From: an uncultured Aureimonas sp.
GTDB taxonomy: Bacteria > Pseudomonadota > Alphaproteobacteria > Rhizobiales > Rhizobiaceae
NCBI RefSeq assembly: GCF_913775355.1
Contig: NZ_CAJYIU010000324.1
Location: 1 to 46,713, forward strand
Reading direction: 5' to 3'
Length of the DNA stretch: 46,713 nucleotides
Position numbers and translations under genes: made by a program
Part shown: one piece after another, positions 21,976 to 31,785 of the stretch
How the letters are laid out: each line of letters starts with the position of its first letter
How positions within the stretch are numbered: the stretch's first letter is position 1
Notes under the pieces: generated by a model
The model's database searches: none
What the model saw: the letters and a program-made list of their open reading frames with translations, nothing else
Told to the model about the DNA's origin: nothing

Positions 21976-23694
21976 ATGACCACGATCTCTCAACTGATGA
22001 TCCAGACCCTCGCCGAGGCCGGCGTCAAACGCATCTGGGGGGTGACCGGCGACAGTCTGAACGCGCTGACCGCCGCGCAGGCGAAGGACGGCCGTATCGA
22101 CTTCCTCCACGTGCGGCACGAGGAGGCCGCCGCCTTCGCTGCGGGAGCCGATGCGACCGCGACGGGCAACCTCGCGGTCTGCGCCGGCAGCTGCGGGCCC
22201 GGCAATCTTCACCTCATCAACGGCCTCTACGACTGCCAGCGCAATCACGTGCCGGTCCTTGCCATCGCGGCCCAGATCCCGTCGAGCGAGATCGGCCTAG
22301 GCTACTTCCAGGAGACCCATCCGACCGAGCTGTTCCGAGAGTGCAGCCATTTCTGCGAGCTGGTGAGCAACCCCCGCCAGATGCCGGAAGTGCTGCACCG
22401 CGCGATGCGCACGGCGATCGCGCGCAAGGGCGTGGCGGTGATCGTCCTGCCCGGCGACGTTTCGATGCTGGACATCGAAGGCGAGGTGCCTCCGTTCGCC
22501 GCCCCCATACCCGCACGCCGCCTGCCCGACGAGGCGGCGCTGGCGCAAGCGGCCGCACTCATCAACCTGTCGGAGCGGGTGACGATCCTGGCGGGCGCCG
22601 GAACGGCCGGGGCGCACGACGCGGTCGTCGCCCTGGCCGATCGGCTGGCCGCGCCGATCGTCCATGCCTATCGCGGCAAGGAGCACATGGAATGGGACAA
22701 CCCGTTCGATGTCGGGATGACCGGGCTCATCGGTTTCTCGTCGGGCTATCATGCCCTGATGGAGTGCGACGTGCTCCTGATGCTCGGCACCGACTTTCCC
22801 TATCGCAACTTCTATCCCAAAGGCGCCAAAGTCATTCAGGTCGACACGGACCCATCGGCGCTGGGCCGTCGCGTCCCGCTCGATCTGGCTGTCGAGGCCG
22901 ATGCGGGTGAATTCGCTTCCGCGCTGGCCGGCAGGATCGCAATGGGCCGCGACCGGGCGTTCCTCGACGCCGCGCTCGCCCACTATCGAAAGGCGCGCGA
23001 AGGACTGGACGATCTCGCGACGCCGCGCGGAGATTACAAGCCGCTGCATCCCCAATATGTCGCGCGGCTCGTCAGCGACCTCGCCAGCGAGGATGCGATC
23101 GTCACCGCCGACGTCGGAACGCCCTCGGTCTGGGCTGCGCGCTACCTCAGGATGAACGGACGCCGCCGCCTGATCGGCTCCTTCAACCATGGCTCGATGG
23201 CCAACGCCTTGCCGCAGGCCCTTGGCGCGCAGGCGGCCTTTCCGGATCGGCAGGTCGTATCCCTCTCGGGTGATGGCGGACTCGCGATGCTGATGGGCGA
23301 ACTCCTGACGGCGGTCCAGATGAAGCTGCCGGTCAAGATCGTCGTCTTCAACAACGGCTCGCTCGGGTTCGTCGAGATGGAGCAGAAGGCGGCGGGTTAC
23401 CTGCCGACCTATGTCGATCTCCAGAACCCGGATTTCGCAGCGATGGCGCAGACGATCGGCCTGTACGGCATCCGCGTGTCGGACTCGGATGCGCTGGAAC
23501 CGGCGCTCCGCGAAGCCTTCGCGTATGACGGGCCCGCGCTCGTCGACGTCGTGACGGCGCGGCAGGAGCTCTCGCTTCCGCCGAAGATCCAAGCGGAGCA
23601 GGCGAAGGGCTTCAGCCTCTACATGCTTCGCGCCATCATGTCCGGGCGCGGCGACGAGGTCGTCGAACTCGCCACGACGAACCTTCTTCGCTGA
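21976..23694 (+). CDS. poxB: Pyruvate oxidase (pyruvate:ubiquinone oxidoreductase), 572 aa
   Basis: The enzyme is thiamine-diphosphate- and FAD-dependent and converts pyruvate to acetate and CO2, passing electrons to ubiquinone. The length of 572 equals that of E. coli PoxB. Glu50 in RHEE is the catalytic glutamate, the ThDP motif begins SGDGGLAM at about 431 and ends VVFNNGSLG, and the C-terminus ([20 protein letters not shown]) matches the lipid-activated tail of PoxB. GGAG six bases upstream supports the ATG at 21976. It is transcribed divergently from radA with a 197-base spacer. In relatives I would expect the alanine racemase gene between dnaB and radA, so the gene may be a replacement here; that is from general knowledge, not from this window. 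Confidence 0.93.
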   Translation: MTTISQLMIQTLAEAGVKRIWGVTGDSLNALTAAQAKDGRIDFLHVRHEEAAAFAAGADATATGNLAVCAGSCGPGNLHLINGLYDCQRNHVPVLAIAAQIPSSEIGLGYFQETHPTELFRECSHFCELVSNPRQMPEVLHRAMRTAIARKGVAVIVLPGDVSMLDIEGEVPPFAAPIPARRLPDEAALAQAAALINLSERVTILAGAGTAGAHDAVVALADRLAAPIVHAYRGKEHMEWDNPFDVGMTGLIGFSSGYHALMECDVLLMLGTDFPYRNFYPKGAKVIQVDTDPSALGRRVPLDLAVEADAGEFASALAGRIAMGRDRAFLDAALAHYRKAREGLDDLATPRGDYKPLHPQYVARLVSDLASEDAIVTADVGTPSVWAARYLRMNGRRRLIGSFNHGSMANALPQALGAQAAFPDRQVVSLSGDGGLAMLMGELLTAVQMKLPVKIVVFNNGSLGFVEMEQKAAGYLPTYVDLQNPDFAAMAQTIGLYGIRVSDSDALEPALREAFAYDGPALVDVVTARQELSLPPKIQAEQAKGFSLYMLRAIMSGRGDEVVELATTNLLR

Positions 23695-23702
23695 CCGATC
23701 AA

Positions 23703-23730
23703 GCCGCCTGCGACGAGTGTCGCGGGCGGC
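23703..23730. terminator. Long hairpin between convergent poxB and dnaB
   Basis: A 12-bp stem (GCCGCCTGCGAC with GTCGCGGGCGGC, one wobble pair) closes the loop GAGT in the 40-base gap between the two convergent stop codons. There is no T tract on either side, so it may act as a bidirectional RNA end or stability element instead of a classic terminator. Confidence 0.5.
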
Positions 23731-23734
23731 CCGC

Positions 23735-25219
23735 CTACTCGTAGCGCTCGGGCAGGTGGCTTTCCTCGGCGAGATCAGTGAAGCGCGTGAACTCGGCCTG
23801 GAAAGCCAGCTGTGCGGCGCCCGTCGGTCCGTGGCGCTGCTTGGCGATGATCACTTCCGCCTTGCCGCGGGCTTCGTTCATCTCCTGCTGCCACTTCATG
23901 TGCTCGTCGGTGCCGAGCTTCGGCTCCTTCGCCTGCAGGTAGTATTCCTCGCGATAGACGAACATCACGACGTCCGCGTCCTGCTCGATCGAGCCGGATT
24001 CGCGAAGGTCGGACAGCTGCGGGCGCTTGTCGTCGCGGTTCTCGACCTGGCGCGACAGCTGCGAGAGGGCGATGATCGGGACGTGCAGTTCCTTCGCCAG
24101 CGCCTTCAGCCCGGTCGTGATCTCGGTGATCTCCTGCACGCGGTTGCCGGCGGTCTTGGCCGAGCCCTGCATCAGCTGAACGTAGTCGATGACCATCACG
24201 TCGAGGCCGCGCTGACGCTTGAGGCGCCGGGCGCGCGCCGCGAGCTGGGCGATCGAGATGCCGCCCGTCTGGTCGATGTAGAGCGGCGCCTTCTGCATCA
24301 TCTCGGTGCAGGCGACGAGCTTGGAGTATTCGGCGTCGGTGATCGAGCCGCGACGGATCTTCGAGGACGAGACCTCCGACTGCTCGGAGATAATACGCGT
24401 CGCCAGCTGTTCGGCCGACATTTCCAGCGAGAAGAATCCGACGACGCCGCCGTTTGCCGCCTTGAACGAGCCGTCCGCCTGCTCGGCGGGCTCGTAGGCG
24501 GCCGCGATGTTGAAGGCGATGTTGGTCACCAGCGACGTCTTGCCCATCGCGGGACGCCCGGCGAGGATGATGAGATCGGAATGCTGGAGGCCGCCGAGAC
24601 GGCGGTCCAGCTCGCGGATGCCGGTCGAGATGCCCGACAGGCCGCCGTCGCGGTCCTTGGCGGCGCCCGCCATTTCGATGGCCAGCGCCATCGCGTCCTC
24701 GAACGACTGGAAGCCGCCGTCGTAGCGGCCCGTCTCAGCCAGCGAGAAGAGGGCCTTTTCGGCGTCCTCAATCTGCTCCTTCGGCTCGGCGTCCACCGGC
24801 GCGTCGAAGGCGGCGTTGACCATGTCCTCGCCGATGCGGATCAGCGAGCGGCGCAGCGCCATGTCGTAGACGGCGCGGCCGTAGTCGTTGGTGTTGATGA
24901 TCGTCGTCGCCTCGGCCGCGAGCCGGGCGAGATACTGCGCGACCGTCATGTCGCCGATGCGGTCGTTCGCCGGAAGAAACGTCTTCAGCGTCACGGGCGT
25001 CGCGATCTTGCCCATGCGGATCATTGCCGAGCCCTTGGAGAAGATCTCCCGGTGGATCGGCTCGTAGAAGTGCTCGGGCTTCAGGTAGTCGTGGACGATG
25101 TAATAGGCGTCGTTGTTCACCAGGATGGCGCCGAGAAGCGCCTGTTCGGCTTCGATGTTGGCCGGCGCCTCGCGGTAGAGCGGCGCCTCCTCCTCGAATT
25201 TGCGTGCGGCTTCCGCCAT
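23735..25219 (-). CDS. dnaB: Replicative DNA helicase, 494 aa
   Basis: The hexameric fork helicase. The N-terminal helical domain (about 15-150; NIEAEQALLGAIL, with EHFYEPIHREIF) is followed by the RecA-like domain with Walker A GRPAMGKTS (221-229), Walker B region MVIDYVQLM and the arginine-rich VPIIALSQLSRQVENR segment. Start MAEAARKFEEE at 25219 has GAGG about 8 bases upstream. It lies downstream of rplI on the same strand, but a hairpin terminator at 25393-25420 probably separates the transcripts. Confidence 0.98.
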   Translation of the reverse strand: MAEAARKFEEEAPLYREAPANIEAEQALLGAILVNNDAYYIVHDYLKPEHFYEPIHREIFSKGSAMIRMGKIATPVTLKTFLPANDRIGDMTVAQYLARLAAEATTIINTNDYGRAVYDMALRRSLIRIGEDMVNAAFDAPVDAEPKEQIEDAEKALFSLAETGRYDGGFQSFEDAMALAIEMAGAAKDRDGGLSGISTGIRELDRRLGGLQHSDLIILAGRPAMGKTSLVTNIAFNIAAAYEPAEQADGSFKAANGGVVGFFSLEMSAEQLATRIISEQSEVSSSKIRRGSITDAEYSKLVACTEMMQKAPLYIDQTGGISIAQLAARARRLKRQRGLDVMVIDYVQLMQGSAKTAGNRVQEITEITTGLKALAKELHVPIIALSQLSRQVENRDDKRPQLSDLRESGSIEQDADVVMFVYREEYYLQAKEPKLGTDEHMKWQQEMNEARGKAEVIIAKQRHGPTGAAQLAFQAEFTRFTDLAEESHLPERYE

Positions 25220-25392
25220 CGCTCGACCTCGTCGGATTGGGTAAACATTCCTCTTATCCGAGTTGGGCGTTCCGGGCCAACGGTTCGAGAGCGAGGACCG
25301 GAAAAAGCACGGCGCGCAGTGGATGGCCTCGGGAAAGCCGGTGGACAAGCTGTGGATGAGCTCGCCCGCTAAACGGCCTCAGGAACGAGAAA

Positions 25393-25427
25393 GGGGCCTC
25401 CGGCCAAAGCCGGAAACCCCTCTTTTT
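25393..25427. terminator. Bidirectional-looking intrinsic terminator after rplI
   Basis: GGGG and CCCC flank a CTCCGGC/GCCGGAA core with a CAAA loop at 25393-25420. A TCTTTTT run follows on the plus strand and TTTCTCGTT on the minus strand. It is 50 bases beyond the rplI stop, in the 250-base gap before dnaB, so it should end the ribosomal operon. Confidence 0.75.
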
Positions 25428-25470
25428 GCAACGAGCTGCAGTGGGCCGTTCGCCCGCCGCTTGAGACTTA

Positions 25471-26052
25471 TCAGCCGCGGTCGTCCTCGTCCTCGGCGCC
25501 TTCCTCGAAGAACTCGCCACCGCCGGGAACCACGGCATCCTCGTTCTCGCCGTAGATCGCGTCGGCCGAGTTGAGCTTCTCGCCCTTGGCCTGGCGCTCA
25601 GCCTCTTCCTGCGAACGGGCGACGTTGACCTCGATCGTGACCTGCACCTCGGCGTGGAGGTTGAGCTTCACGGTGTGGAGGCCGATCGCCTTGATCGGAA
25701 CATTCAGCTCCACCGAGTTGCGGTTCACGTTGTAGCCCTGCTCCTTCAGGATGTCGGCGATGTCACGCGCCGAGACAGAACCGTAGAGCTGACCGGTCTC
25801 GCCGGCCGAGCGGACGATCACGAGGCGCAGGCCGTCGAGCTGATCGGCAACGCTCTGGGCTTCCGAACGACGCTCGTCGTTGCGGGCGATGAGCGAGGCC
25901 TTCTGCGACTCGAACTTGGCGCGGTTCGCCTCGTTGGCGCGGAGCGCGCGACCGGTCGGGAGGAGGTAGTTGCGGGCAAAGCCGTCGCGCACGCGCACGG
26001 TGTCGCCAAGGCCGCCGAGGCGGGCGATACGCTCGAGAAGGATGACTTCCAT
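25471..26052 (-). CDS. rplI: 50S ribosomal protein L9, 193 aa
   Basis: L9 binds 23S rRNA near the L1 stalk. The N-terminal domain ([30 protein letters not shown]) is the family signature, followed by the long connecting helix ([16 protein letters not shown]) and the C-terminal RNA-binding domain. About 30 extra residues at the end are acidic ([17 protein letters not shown]), a common alphaproteobacterial extension. AGGAAA precedes the ATG. It is the last gene of rpsF-rpsR-DUF2232-rplI. Confidence 0.98.
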   Translation of the reverse strand: MEVILLERIARLGGLGDTVRVRDGFARNYLLPTGRALRANEANRAKFESQKASLIARNDERRSEAQSVADQLDGLRLVIVRSAGETGQLYGSVSARDIADILKEQGYNVNRNSVELNVPIKAIGLHTVKLNLHAEVQVTIEVNVARSQEEAERQAKGEKLNSADAIYGENEDAVVPGGGEFFEEGAEDEDDRG

Positions 26053-26075
26053 GGTCTTTTTCCTTTGGTAAGTGG

Positions 26076-26999
26076 TCAGGTTTGCGAAAAATTGGGCCGC
26101 CGGTGCCGGGCCGTGTCGAACAGGCCGAGGACCAGGAAGGCCAGAAGCGGGAAGGTCAGAAGAAAGATCGCGCCGTAGGCCGAGAACAGGATCAGGCCGC
26201 GCGCGGGCTTCTCGCGCGTCCGGCGATGCATCGCGGCAAGACCGACCAGCGTGAACCCGGTCCCGAAGGCACCCGCCACCACGGCTCCCAGCACACCGGG
26301 CGTGCCCGAGAGAAACGAGGCGGCGAGCCCCACGGCGAAGATCGGCAGCGCCGCGCGAGGCAGCGACGTCGTTGCCGGAATGTCGTCCTTCGGACGCGGC
26401 AGACGGCCGCTGAGGCGAGTGACGGCGGCCGCGACGTAGAGGCAGGCGACCAGGGCGAGGACCGTGATCAGGGGTTGCAGGAACGGGATCGCCGACACGA
26501 CGAAGCGGACGAAGGCCCGCAGCTGCTGCGGATCGCTGATCGGGCTGTCAGGCTGCGACGACAGCGCCTCCGTGACGGCGGTCTCCAGGCCGGCAGCATC
26601 ATAATTCAGGAGCAGGCCGAGGATGACGCAGGTCACCGCGGCGATGGCGAGAATGGCGAAGAGCAGGCGCGGAAGCGGATACCAGTCGAGCCCCTTGCCG
26701 TCGTCGCGGGGGCGCGCGAGGCCCGCCATATGCCCGATCGCGGCTGCCGGCAGAGCCGAGCCGAGAAGCATCGTGAGGCCGGACAGGAACGTGCCCATGA
26801 ACGCCGCGATCGCGACCGCCGAAGTCGCGGCTGCGATGAAGCCGGCGCGGCTGCCCCAGCCGAGGCTTGCGATGAAAATGGGGATGGGAGCCGCGAGAGC
26901 CAGCACCACGGCGCCCGGCGACTGGGTGACCAGTCCGGCGAACAGAAGAGCCGCGGCAACGCCGGCGACCAATCCGATGGGGAGGGCTGTGAATGGCAT
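26076..26999 (-). CDS. DUF2232 integral membrane protein, 307 aa
   Basis: About eight hydrophobic helices cover the length (for example [36 protein letters not shown] and [19 protein letters not shown]). The position between rpsR and rplI, 23 bases before rplI, is diagnostic of the alphaproteobacterial DUF2232 (YybS-like) protein of that operon. The family has no proven function; the fold suggests an S-component-like or transporter-like membrane protein. A gap of 176 bases separates it from rpsR and contains a hairpin that might reduce its expression relative to the ribosomal genes. Confidence 0.88.
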   Translation of the reverse strand: MPFTALPIGLVAGVAAALLFAGLVTQSPGAVVLALAAPIPIFIASLGWGSRAGFIAAATSAVAIAAFMGTFLSGLTMLLGSALPAAAIGHMAGLARPRDDGKGLDWYPLPRLLFAILAIAAVTCVILGLLLNYDAAGLETAVTEALSSQPDSPISDPQQLRAFVRFVVSAIPFLQPLITVLALVACLYVAAAVTRLSGRLPRPKDDIPATTSLPRAALPIFAVGLAASFLSGTPGVLGAVVAGAFGTGFTLVGLAAMHRRTREKPARGLILFSAYGAIFLLTFPLLAFLVLGLFDTARHRRPNFSQT

Positions 27000-27145
27000 G
27001 GGCTCGTTTCGCTGTCCTGCCTGCGGCAGTTAGGGGACCGATCGCCCCAACTCGGCTCTTGGAATCCCATCGATTCCACCGGTGCCGAACGCGGTGAAAC
27101 AGGGAAGGCGACGGGCCTGAAGGTCCGCCGCCCGATCTCTGATGA

Positions 27146-27167
27146 GGGCGCCTGCGAGAAGGCGCCC
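27146..27167 (-). terminator. Hairpin after rpsR, possible attenuator
   Basis: GGGCGCC at 27146-27152 pairs with GGCGCCC at 27161-27167 around an 8-base loop, directly after the rpsR stop. No T tract follows on the minus strand, so partial termination or 3'-end protection of the rpsF-rpsR message is more likely than full termination. Confidence 0.35.
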
Positions 27168-27175
27168 CGCCGTCC

Positions 27176-27424
27176 TTATTTCAGGACGTAGGGCAGGAGC
27201 CCGAGGAAGCGGGCGCGCTTGATCGCCTGGGCGAGGGCGCGCTGGTTCTTCTGCGAAACCGCCGTGATGCGCGACGGAACGATCTTGCCGCGCTCGGAGA
27301 TGTAGCGCTGCAGGAGACGGACGTCCTTGTAGTCGATCTTCGGCGAGTCGCCCGACGCGAACGGGTCGGACTTGCGACGACGATGGAATGGACGGCGCGT
27401 GGGGAGCTGGGCGATGTCGACCAT
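27176..27424 (-). CDS. rpsR: 30S ribosomal protein S18, 82 aa
   Basis: This basic protein of the small subunit platform pairs with S6. The family core [19 protein letters not shown] and RRITAVS-like [13 protein letters not shown] followed by [15 protein letters not shown] is complete. The ATG overlaps the TAA stop of rpsF by one base (TAATG), so translation is coupled to that of its S6 partner. Confidence 0.98.
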   Translation of the reverse strand: MVDIAQLPTRRPFHRRRKSDPFASGDSPKIDYKDVRLLQRYISERGKIVPSRITAVSQKNQRALAQAIKRARFLGLLPYVLK

Positions 27425-27861
27425 TACGCGGCCTCCTCGTTGCGCGGACGGCGCGGACGATCATCGTCCTCACGACGCGGGCGATCCTCGCGGCGGGGGC
27501 GATCGCCACCGTCACGGTCGCCGCGACGCGGACGGTCGTCGCGCTTCTGCATCATCGCGGACTGACCCTCGTCGTGCTCTTCGACGCGGATCGTCATGTA
27601 ACGCAGGATGTCCTCGTTGAAGCGCATCTGGCGCTCCATTTCGTCGACGGCCGCGGACGGCGCATCGATGTTCATCAGCGTGTAGTACGCCTTCCGGTTC
27701 TTCTTGATCCGGTAGGTGAGGGTCTTCAGACCCCAATTCTCGACCTTGCCGACCTTGCCGCCATTGGCCTCGATCACGCCGCGGTACTGATCCACGAGCG
27801 CCTCGACCTGCTGGCCGCTGATGTCCTGTCGGGCAAGGAAAACGTGCTCGTAAAGAGCCAT
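27424..27861 (-). CDS. rpsF: 30S ribosomal protein S6, 145 aa
   Basis: S6 binds 16S rRNA together with S18. The conserved domain is residues 1-100 ([48 protein letters not shown]). The last 38 residues are a low-complexity tail of alternating Arg, Asp and Pro with repeats of the form DRPRRE, typical in kind for alphaproteobacterial S6 but quite long. A GGAAAGG ribosome-binding site precedes the start. It is the first gene of its operon; the 269-base gap upstream should hold the promoter, although I could not identify clear boxes. Confidence 0.98.
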   Translation of the reverse strand: MALYEHVFLARQDISGQQVEALVDQYRGVIEANGGKVGKVENWGLKTLTYRIKKNRKAYYTLMNIDAPSAAVDEMERQMRFNEDILRYMTIRVEEHDEGQSAMMQKRDDRPRRGDRDGGDRPRREDRPRREDDDRPRRPRNEEAA

Positions 27862-28130
27862 GGCGTTTGCCTTTCCATCGGTTGCGCATTTGCCCGGCGA
27901 CAGCGGCTAAGCCTCTGCGACTCTCCTGGTGGCCGTAACGGCCGAAGGCGGAAAGGCGCGTCGATAGAGACGGTCGAGAGCGGGAACACGGGAAGTCGGA
28001 CAGGGTACGAACCCGAACCAGCGGTTCCGATACGAACCGCCTTCCGTTCAGCCCCCGGCTAACGCACGGGCAATGACGGTGCACGCCATAGACGAGGACG
28101 GCCCGGATGGCAAGCCGCAACCGGCGCGGA

Positions 28131-29846
28131 TCAACCGAGGCCCGCGTCGGCGCAGGGGTTGACGGTCGCCGAGGTCGGCTCTGCGCTGCCGGCGAAGTAG
28201 GGCCCCTGCGCTCGCATGCGTCCGAAGCGTCGCAGGGCGCGCCATTGACGATCGGTCTCGATCCCGTCGGCCGACATCTCGATCCCGAGGCGCTGGCAGA
28301 GCGTCCAGACCGCTCCCATCATCGCCTCGGCGTCCGCGTCGCCGAGAATGCGCGCCGCAAGGTTGCGGTCGAGCTTCAGCCGCGCGACGCCCAGCGAGCG
28401 GAGATAGCCGAGGTCGGGCCGCCCGGCGCCGAAGCCGATGATGACGATCCGCACGCCCGTTTCCGTCAGGCGCCGGATCGCGGGCGTCAGCGCATCGCAG
28501 GACGCCAGGACGGCGCTTTCCACGACCTGCAGTTCGAGCCGATCCGGCGACAGTCCGCAGTCCGCCAAGACCCGTAGGGCGGCCTCGACGAGGTCGGGAT
28601 TCTTCAACGTCGCGGCGTCGACCGTCACCGCCACGTGGCGACAGGTGCTGCCCGCCGGGTGGCGCTCGACGAACCGCGAGACCGCATGGCGAACCGACCA
28701 GAGATCCAAGAGATACGACAGGCCGGCTTCCCCGGCCAGCGCCCTCAGATCCTCGGCAGCGAGCGTCTGGCCGGTCCTTGCGTTCGTCCAGCTCAGGTCG
28801 GCTTCGACGCTCTCGTTCTCACCGGATACGCTGTCGTGCTGCGCCTCGAAGCGCAGTTCGATGGCATCGTTCGCCATCGCGACGATCAGATCCGCCTGCA
28901 GAAGGCGCTGGTCGAGCATGGATTGCTCGCGGAGGGGGTCGAAGCAGGCGACATCGCCGCGCCCCTGATGCTTGACGTCGTAGAGGGCGATGTCGGAGGC
29001 GCGATGGAGTGCGTCCCGGCGGGTGCCGTCGAGCGGCGCAGAGGCGATGCCGACCGAGCAGCCGATCGTGATCCGGTGACCGAGAACGGACATCGGCTCG
29101 CCGACCGTCTCGACGATCTGGCGTCCCACCTCGACGGCCGTCTCTCGGGACAGTCCGTCCAGCATCACGAAGAACTCGTCGCCCCCGAAGCGGAAGACCT
29201 GGCCGGCATCGCCGACCGCCATGCGGATGCGCTCGGCCGCCTGCCGCAACACCAGATCGCCCATCGCGTGGCCGTGCTGATCGTTGACCTCCTTGAAGCG
29301 GTCGAGATCAAGGGCCAGCGCGTGGATATAGGCTTCCCCCGCGGAGAGCCGCTCCTCCACCGCATCCCATACGGACTGGAGAAGGGTACGGTTGCCGAGC
29401 CGTGTCAAAGGGTCGTGATGCGCCAGAAACTCCGCATGTTCGGTGGCGCGCTTCAGTTCGGTGATGTCGGTTAGGCTGACGACGAAGTCGGGCTCGTCGG
29501 CTCTCGCCAGTTCCGCGACGCTCACCATCACCTGTCGATGGCTGTCCATGCCCGCGACGATGGCCTCGAAGCGATGCCCTTGGCGCAGGTTGTCCTCCAG
29601 GTCCGTGCCGTCCGTCGGGCAGAACGTCTCGGCGAGGCAGGACAGCGCAGCGGTTCCGCCGAACAGGCTCGCAGCGGCTTCGTTGGCGAAGAGAAAGGAT
29701 GCGTCGCGACGCAGGACGAGCACGCCAACCGGAACGGTGGAAAGGATTTCGAAGTCGCGGTGAGTGGTCGGGGCCGATACAAGACCGCGACCATCCCGCC
29801 CGGTGTGATCCGTGCGTTCCGTCACTCGATTCGCTCCCTGCTTCAT
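28131..29846 (-). CDS. PAS-GGDEF protein with degenerate EAL domain, about 571 aa
   Basis: An N-terminal PAS-like sensor (FEILSTVPVGVLVLRRDASF to VSLTDITELKRATEH) is followed by a GGDEF domain (LAHHDPLTRLGNRTLL, RFGGDEFFVML) with the catalytic motif intact, so diguanylate cyclase activity is expected. The inhibitory I-site RxxD is absent. The C-terminal EAL domain keeps the fold but has lost catalytic residues: EAL reads EAD, DDFGTG reads IGFGAG (28422-28439), and AEGVE reads ADGIE. It should not hydrolyse c-di-GMP and may bind it or act as a regulator. No membrane helix is seen. The start is uncertain: ATG 29846, GTG 29825 (better ribosome-binding site) and TTG 29915 are all in frame. Confidence 0.9.
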   Translation of the reverse strand: MKQGANRVTERTDHTGRDGRGLVSAPTTHRDFEILSTVPVGVLVLRRDASFLFANEAAASLFGGTAALSCLAETFCPTDGTDLEDNLRQGHRFEAIVAGMDSHRQVMVSVAELARADEPDFVVSLTDITELKRATEHAEFLAHHDPLTRLGNRTLLQSVWDAVEERLSAGEAYIHALALDLDRFKEVNDQHGHAMGDLVLRQAAERIRMAVGDAGQVFRFGGDEFFVMLDGLSRETAVEVGRQIVETVGEPMSVLGHRITIGCSVGIASAPLDGTRRDALHRASDIALYDVKHQGRGDVACFDPLREQSMLDQRLLQADLIVAMANDAIELRFEAQHDSVSGENESVEADLSWTNARTGQTLAAEDLRALAGEAGLSYLLDLWSVRHAVSRFVERHPAGSTCRHVAVTVDAATLKNPDLVEAALRVLADCGLSPDRLELQVVESAVLASCDALTPAIRRLTETGVRIVIIGFGAGRPDLGYLRSLGVARLKLDRNLAARILGDADAEAMMGAVWTLCQRLGIEMSADGIETDRQWRALRRFGRMRAQGPYFAGSAEPTSATVNPCADAGLG

Positions 29847-30020
29847 GTTTGTCGCGCCGAGGGACTGCGCCCTCGGTCCGGTCACTAAAGGTCTCGGCGA
29901 CCGGTTTTGTGCCAACGACTGCCGCAGCGTAAGGGTGCCAGGGTTTCCGAGGTCTTAACGCCGCGACGAGCGTTCCGTGCGCAGCCAAGCGTGAATGCGC
30001 CCCGCGACGGGGCGCATCGC

Positions 30021-30049
30021 CTTGACAGGCCGCGCCCGTCTCCTCACTA
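30021..30049 (+). promoter_or_regulatory. Predicted promoter of the fabD cluster
   Basis: CTTGAC at 30021-30026 and TCACTA at 30044-30049 are 17 bases apart, close to the Hyphomicrobiales CTTGAC/CTATAT consensus. It would start transcription about 25 bases before the fabD ATG. Confidence 0.5.
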
Positions 30050-30079
30050 CGCGACATTCGAACGAAGTGGGAGAAAGCG

Positions 30080-31021
30080 ATGACGCTCGCGGTTGTTTTT
30101 CCGGGACAGGGAAGCCAGGCCGTCGGAATGGGCCGTGAACTCGCGGATGCCTTTCCCGAAAGCCGTCGCGTCTTCGAGGAAGTGGACGAGGCGCTCGGCG
30201 AGAAGCTGAGCGATGTCATCTGGAACGGCCCGGAAGACAAGCTGACCCTCACCGCCAACGCCCAGCCGGCGCTGATGGCCGTATCGCTTGCGGCTATGCG
30301 GGCGATGGAGGCCCGCGGGTTCGATCTGGGTCGCTCCGCCGAGTTCGTCGCCGGCCATTCGCTCGGAGAATACTCTGCGCTCGCCGCCGCAGGTTCGCTG
30401 TCGATCGCCGACGCCGCGCGACTCCTGCGGATCCGCGGTGATGCGATGCAGGCCGCCGTCGCCCCCGGCGAAGGAGCGATGGCCGCCATTCTCGGACTGG
30501 ACCACGAGACGCTGCAGTCCGTCTGCGCGGAGGCCGGGCAGGGCGGCGTCTGCCAGATCGCCAACGACAACGGCGGGGGACAGATCGTCATCTCCGGCAC
30601 GAAGGCGGCGGTCGAGCGCGCGATGGAGGCTGCGCAGGCCGCCGGCGCCAAGCGCGCGATCGCCCTGTCGGTGTCGGCCCCGTTCCACTCGATGCTCATG
30701 CAGCCGGCCGCCGACAAGATGCGGGAGGCGCTCGCCACGGCGACGCTCGTCTCGCCGCGGGTTCCGCTCGTCGCCAACGTCCTCGCCTCGGCGATCTCCG
30801 ACCCGGAGGAAATCCGGACGCATCTCGTCGAGCAGGTGACGGGTCAGGTGCGGTGGCGCGAAAGCATGACCTATGTCGCCGACGGCGGCGTCGATCTCCT
30901 GTTCGAGGTCGGCAGCGGCAAGGTCCTGTCGGGTCTCGCCAAGCGCATCGATTCGCGTCTGTCGGCCGTCAGCGTCGGCAAGCCGGCCGACATCGAGCCG
31001 GCGCTGTCGCGCCTCGCCTGA
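30080..31021 (+). CDS. fabD: Malonyl-CoA-ACP transacylase, 313 aa
   Basis: FabD loads malonate onto acyl carrier protein to feed chain elongation. GQGSQ at residues 9-13 and the nucleophile Ser94 in GHSLGEYSA are present, with the partner His203 in APFHSMLM. GGAGAAA lies just upstream of the ATG. It heads the fabD-fabG-acpP-fabF group and is divergent from the GGDEF gene. Confidence 0.98.
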   Translation: MTLAVVFPGQGSQAVGMGRELADAFPESRRVFEEVDEALGEKLSDVIWNGPEDKLTLTANAQPALMAVSLAAMRAMEARGFDLGRSAEFVAGHSLGEYSALAAAGSLSIADAARLLRIRGDAMQAAVAPGEGAMAAILGLDHETLQSVCAEAGQGGVCQIANDNGGGQIVISGTKAAVERAMEAAQAAGAKRAIALSVSAPFHSMLMQPAADKMREALATATLVSPRVPLVANVLASAISDPEEIRTHLVEQVTGQVRWRESMTYVADGGVDLLFEVGSGKVLSGLAKRIDSRLSAVSVGKPADIEPALSRLA

Positions 31022-31047
31022 CATTCTCCAACGCAAGGAAGCGGCAC

Positions 31048-31785
31048 ATGTTCGATCTTTCCGGCCGCAAGGCCCTCGTCACGGGCGCCAGCGGCGGCAT
31101 CGGCGAATCCATCGCGCGCACGCTCCATCAGGCCGGCGCGACCGTCGGGCTTCACGGCACGCGTCGTGAGAAGCTCGATGAACTCGCTGGCTCGCTCGGC
31201 GAGCGCGTCCATGTGTTTCCGGCGGACCTCGGCAGTCGCGAAGGGCAGAGCGGTCTTGCCGAAGCCGCCGACAAGGAACTCGGCGGTGTCGACATCCTCG
31301 TCAACAATGCCGGCATCACCAAGGACGGGCTGTTCGTCCGTATGTCGGACGACGACTGGGACCGCGTCCTCGAGGTCGACCTGACGGCCGTCTTCCGTCT
31401 CACACGCGCGCTGACCCATCAGATGATGCGTCGCCGCTACGGCCGGATCGTCAACATCACCTCGATCGTCGGCGTCACCGGCAACCCGGGCCAGACCAAC
31501 TACTGCGCGGCGAAGGCCGGCATGATCGGCTTCTCGAAGTCGCTCGCCCAGGAAATCGCGTCGCGCAACGTGACCGTGAACTGTATCGCGCCGGGCTTCA
31601 TCGAAAGCGCCATGACCGGCAAGCTCAACGAGAAGCAGACGGAAGCGATCATGGGGGCGATCCCCATGCGCCGCATGGGCCAGCCGTCCGAGATCGCGGC
31701 GGCGGCGCTCTATCTCGCGTCGGAGCAGGCGGCCTACGTGACGGGCCAGACGCTGCACGTCAACGGCGGCATGGCGATGATCTGA
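31048..31785 (+). CDS. fabG: 3-oxoacyl-ACP reductase, 245 aa
   Basis: This NADPH-dependent SDR reduces the 3-oxoacyl-ACP in each elongation round. The cofactor motif TGASGGIG is at 12-19, NNAGIT at about 86-91, and the catalytic Ser139, Tyr152 and Lys156 are in place. The context between fabD and acpP fixes the role as the housekeeping FabG. AAGGAAG seven bases upstream marks the ATG at 31048. Confidence 0.97.
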   Translation: MFDLSGRKALVTGASGGIGESIARTLHQAGATVGLHGTRREKLDELAGSLGERVHVFPADLGSREGQSGLAEAADKELGGVDILVNNAGITKDGLFVRMSDDDWDRVLEVDLTAVFRLTRALTHQMMRRRYGRIVNITSIVGVTGNPGQTNYCAAKAGMIGFSKSLAQEIASRNVTVNCIAPGFIESAMTGKLNEKQTEAIMGAIPMRRMGQPSEIAAAALYLASEQAAYVTGQTLHVNGGMAMI

